Source of the DNA: Cronobacter sakazakii
GTDB lineage: Bacteria > Pseudomonadota > Gammaproteobacteria > Enterobacterales > Enterobacteriaceae
DNA: 64,000 bases
NCBI RefSeq assembly: GCF_000982825.1
Contig: NZ_CP011047.1
Span: forward strand, 2,728,001-2,792,000
Direction: 5' to 3'
In this document: one piece after another, positions 62,997 to 64,000 of the stretch
Layout: the number at the start of each line of letters is the position of its first letter
Position numbering within the stretch: the first letter of the stretch is position 1
Program-made: the position numbers and the translations under genes
Notes under the pieces: generated by a model
Database searches by the model: none
What the model was told of the DNA's origin: nothing
What the model saw: the letters and a program-made list of their open reading frames with translations, nothing else

Positions 62997-64000
62997 ATGC
63001 ATCCTGAATTGTTACGGGTAACAAAACGTATTGCCGAACGCTCTCGTGCCACGCGAGAAGCTTATCTTGCCCGCATTGAGCAGGCGAAGAGCCAGACGGT
63101 CCATCGTGCGAGCCTCGCCTGCGGTAATCTGGCGCACGGCTTCGCCGCCTGCCAGCCGGATGACAAAGCGGCGCTGAAAAGCATGCTGCGTAACAATATC
63201 GGCATCATTACCTCCTATAACGACATGCTCTCCGCGCATCAGCCTTACGAAAATTATCCGCAGCAGATCCGCGAGGCGCTGCACAGCGTCGGCGCGGTGG
63301 CGCAGGTGGCGGGCGGTGTGCCTGCCATGTGCGATGGCGTGACGCAGGGGCAGGACGGTATGGAGCTGTCGCTGCTGAGCCGTGAAGTCATCGCGATGTC
63401 GGCGGCGGTGGGGCTCTCGCACAATATGTTTGACGGCGCGCTCTATCTCGGCGTGTGCGACAAAATCGTGCCGGGGCTGGTGATGGCGGCGCTCTCTTTC
63501 GGGCATCTGCCCGCCGTGTTTATCCCGTCCGGACCGATGTCGAGCGGTCTGCCGAACAAAGAGAAAGTGCGCATTCGCCAGCTTTATGCCGAAGGCAAAG
63601 TAGACCGCGCGGCGCTGCTGGAATCCGAAGCCGCGTCCTATCATGAGCCGGGCACCTGCACATTTTACGGCACCGCCAACACCAACCAGATGGTCATTGA
63701 ATTTATGGGGATGCAGCTGCCGGGCTCCTCGTTTGTTCACCCGGACGCGCCGCTGCGCCACGCGCTGACCGCCGCGGCCGCGCGCCAGGTGACGCGCCTT
63801 ACCGGCAACGGTAACGAGTGGATGCCGCTTGGCAAACTGGTGGATGAAAAAGTGGTGGTCAACGGTATCGTGGCGCTACTCGCCACCGGCGGTTCCACTA
63901 ACCATACGATGCATCTGGTGGCGATGGCGCGCGCGGCGGGCATCATCATCAACTGGGATGACTTCTCCGAGATCTCAGACGTCGTGCCGCTGCTGGCGCG
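62997..64000 (+). CDS. edd: 6-Phosphogluconate dehydratase (partial, C-terminus beyond the window)
   Basis: Edd dehydrates 6-phosphogluconate to 2-keto-3-deoxy-6-phosphogluconate, the signal that releases HexR. About 334 of some 600 residues are visible. Iron-sulphur ligands of the IlvD/Edd family are at VPAMCDGVTQG and PGTCTFYGTANTNQM, and the family stretch TSYNDMLSAHQPY is present. AGAGAGGAC precedes the ATG. It has its own 5' region after the zwf terminator; eda is expected next. Confidence 0.96.
   Translation, partial: MHPELLRVTKRIAERSRATREAYLARIEQAKSQTVHRASLACGNLAHGFAACQPDDKAALKSMLRNNIGIITSYNDMLSAHQPYENYPQQIREALHSVGAVAQVAGGVPAMCDGVTQGQDGMELSLLSREVIAMSAAVGLSHNMFDGALYLGVCDKIVPGLVMAALSFGHLPAVFIPSGPMSSGLPNKEKVRIRQLYAEGKVDRAALLESEAASYHEPGTCTFYGTANTNQMVIEFMGMQLPGSSFVHPDAPLRHALTAAAARQVTRLTGNGNEWMPLGKLVDEKVVVNGIVALLATGGSTNHTMHLVAMARAAGIIINWDDFSEISDVVPLLA

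Noticed and set aside
1..64000. tRNA or rRNA genes, CRISPR arrays, insertion sequences, prophage genes
   Set aside because: No clover-leaf candidates, spaced direct repeats, transposase or integrase-like proteins were seen on either strand.

Overview
The window is a chromosomal segment of a member of the Enterobacteriaceae. Nearly every housekeeping gene has the length and order found in Escherichia coli K-12 from ftnB to edd: ftnB, araFGH, otsBA, uspC, flhDC, motAB-cheAW, tar, cheRBYZ, flhBAE, argS, yecM, cutC, cmoBA, yecN/E/D, aspS, nudB, yebC, ruvCAB, znuBCA, mepM, lpxM, pykA, hexR, zwf, edd. The G+C-rich coding sequence and the accessory genes fit Cronobacter or a close relative. That genus call is an inference from gene content and was not tested by a search.

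Layout. 0-6 kb: a partial C4-dicarboxylate transporter, the ferritin-like ftnB, a cupin protein and the arabinose ABC transporter araFGH, with a perfect AraC half-site upstream. 6-8.7 kb: trehalose synthesis (otsBA) and uspC. 8.7-29.3 kb: flagellar and chemotaxis block. It holds flhDC with a long leader, motAB-cheAW, tar, cheRBYZ and flhBAE, and is interrupted between cheW and tar by a five-gene archaic (spore-coat-U, Csu-like) chaperone-usher fimbrial operon. 29.6-33.6 kb: accessory genes, namely a rhamnogalacturonide transporter and GH105 hydrolase pair and an AT-rich broken IprA/YaiV-like regulator. 33.6-47.7 kb: conserved argS, yecM, cutC, cmoBA and yecNED, interleaved with accessory genes (an SRPBCC protein with a zinc dehydrogenase, a MalY/PatB-type lyase, hscC with a membrane J-like partner, and kbp). 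48-64 kb: aspS-nudB-yebC-ruvC, SOS-controlled ruvAB, the divergent zinc uptake genes znuA/znuCB, mepM, lpxM, pykA, hexR, zwf and a partial edd.

How the parts work together. flhDC commits the cell to motility. A sigma-28 promoter inside flhC drives motAB-cheAW and may, with the terminator behind flhC, also give a MotR-like small RNA. The fimbrial insertion cuts tar off from cheW, but tar carries its own consensus sigma-28 promoter, so chemoreceptor expression should stay coupled to FliA. The fimbrial operon has its own perfect CRP palindrome. Two accessory genes look damaged: the fimbrial tip subunit has a frameshift just before its last strands, and the IprA-like regulator has one in-frame stop. 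The 3' end of cutC has the parts expected of the sigma-E small RNA MicL. The right end is the Entner-Doudoroff and pentose-phosphate entry (zwf, edd), with hexR and a HexR palindrome next to them.

No tRNA, rRNA, CRISPR array, insertion sequence or phage gene was seen.
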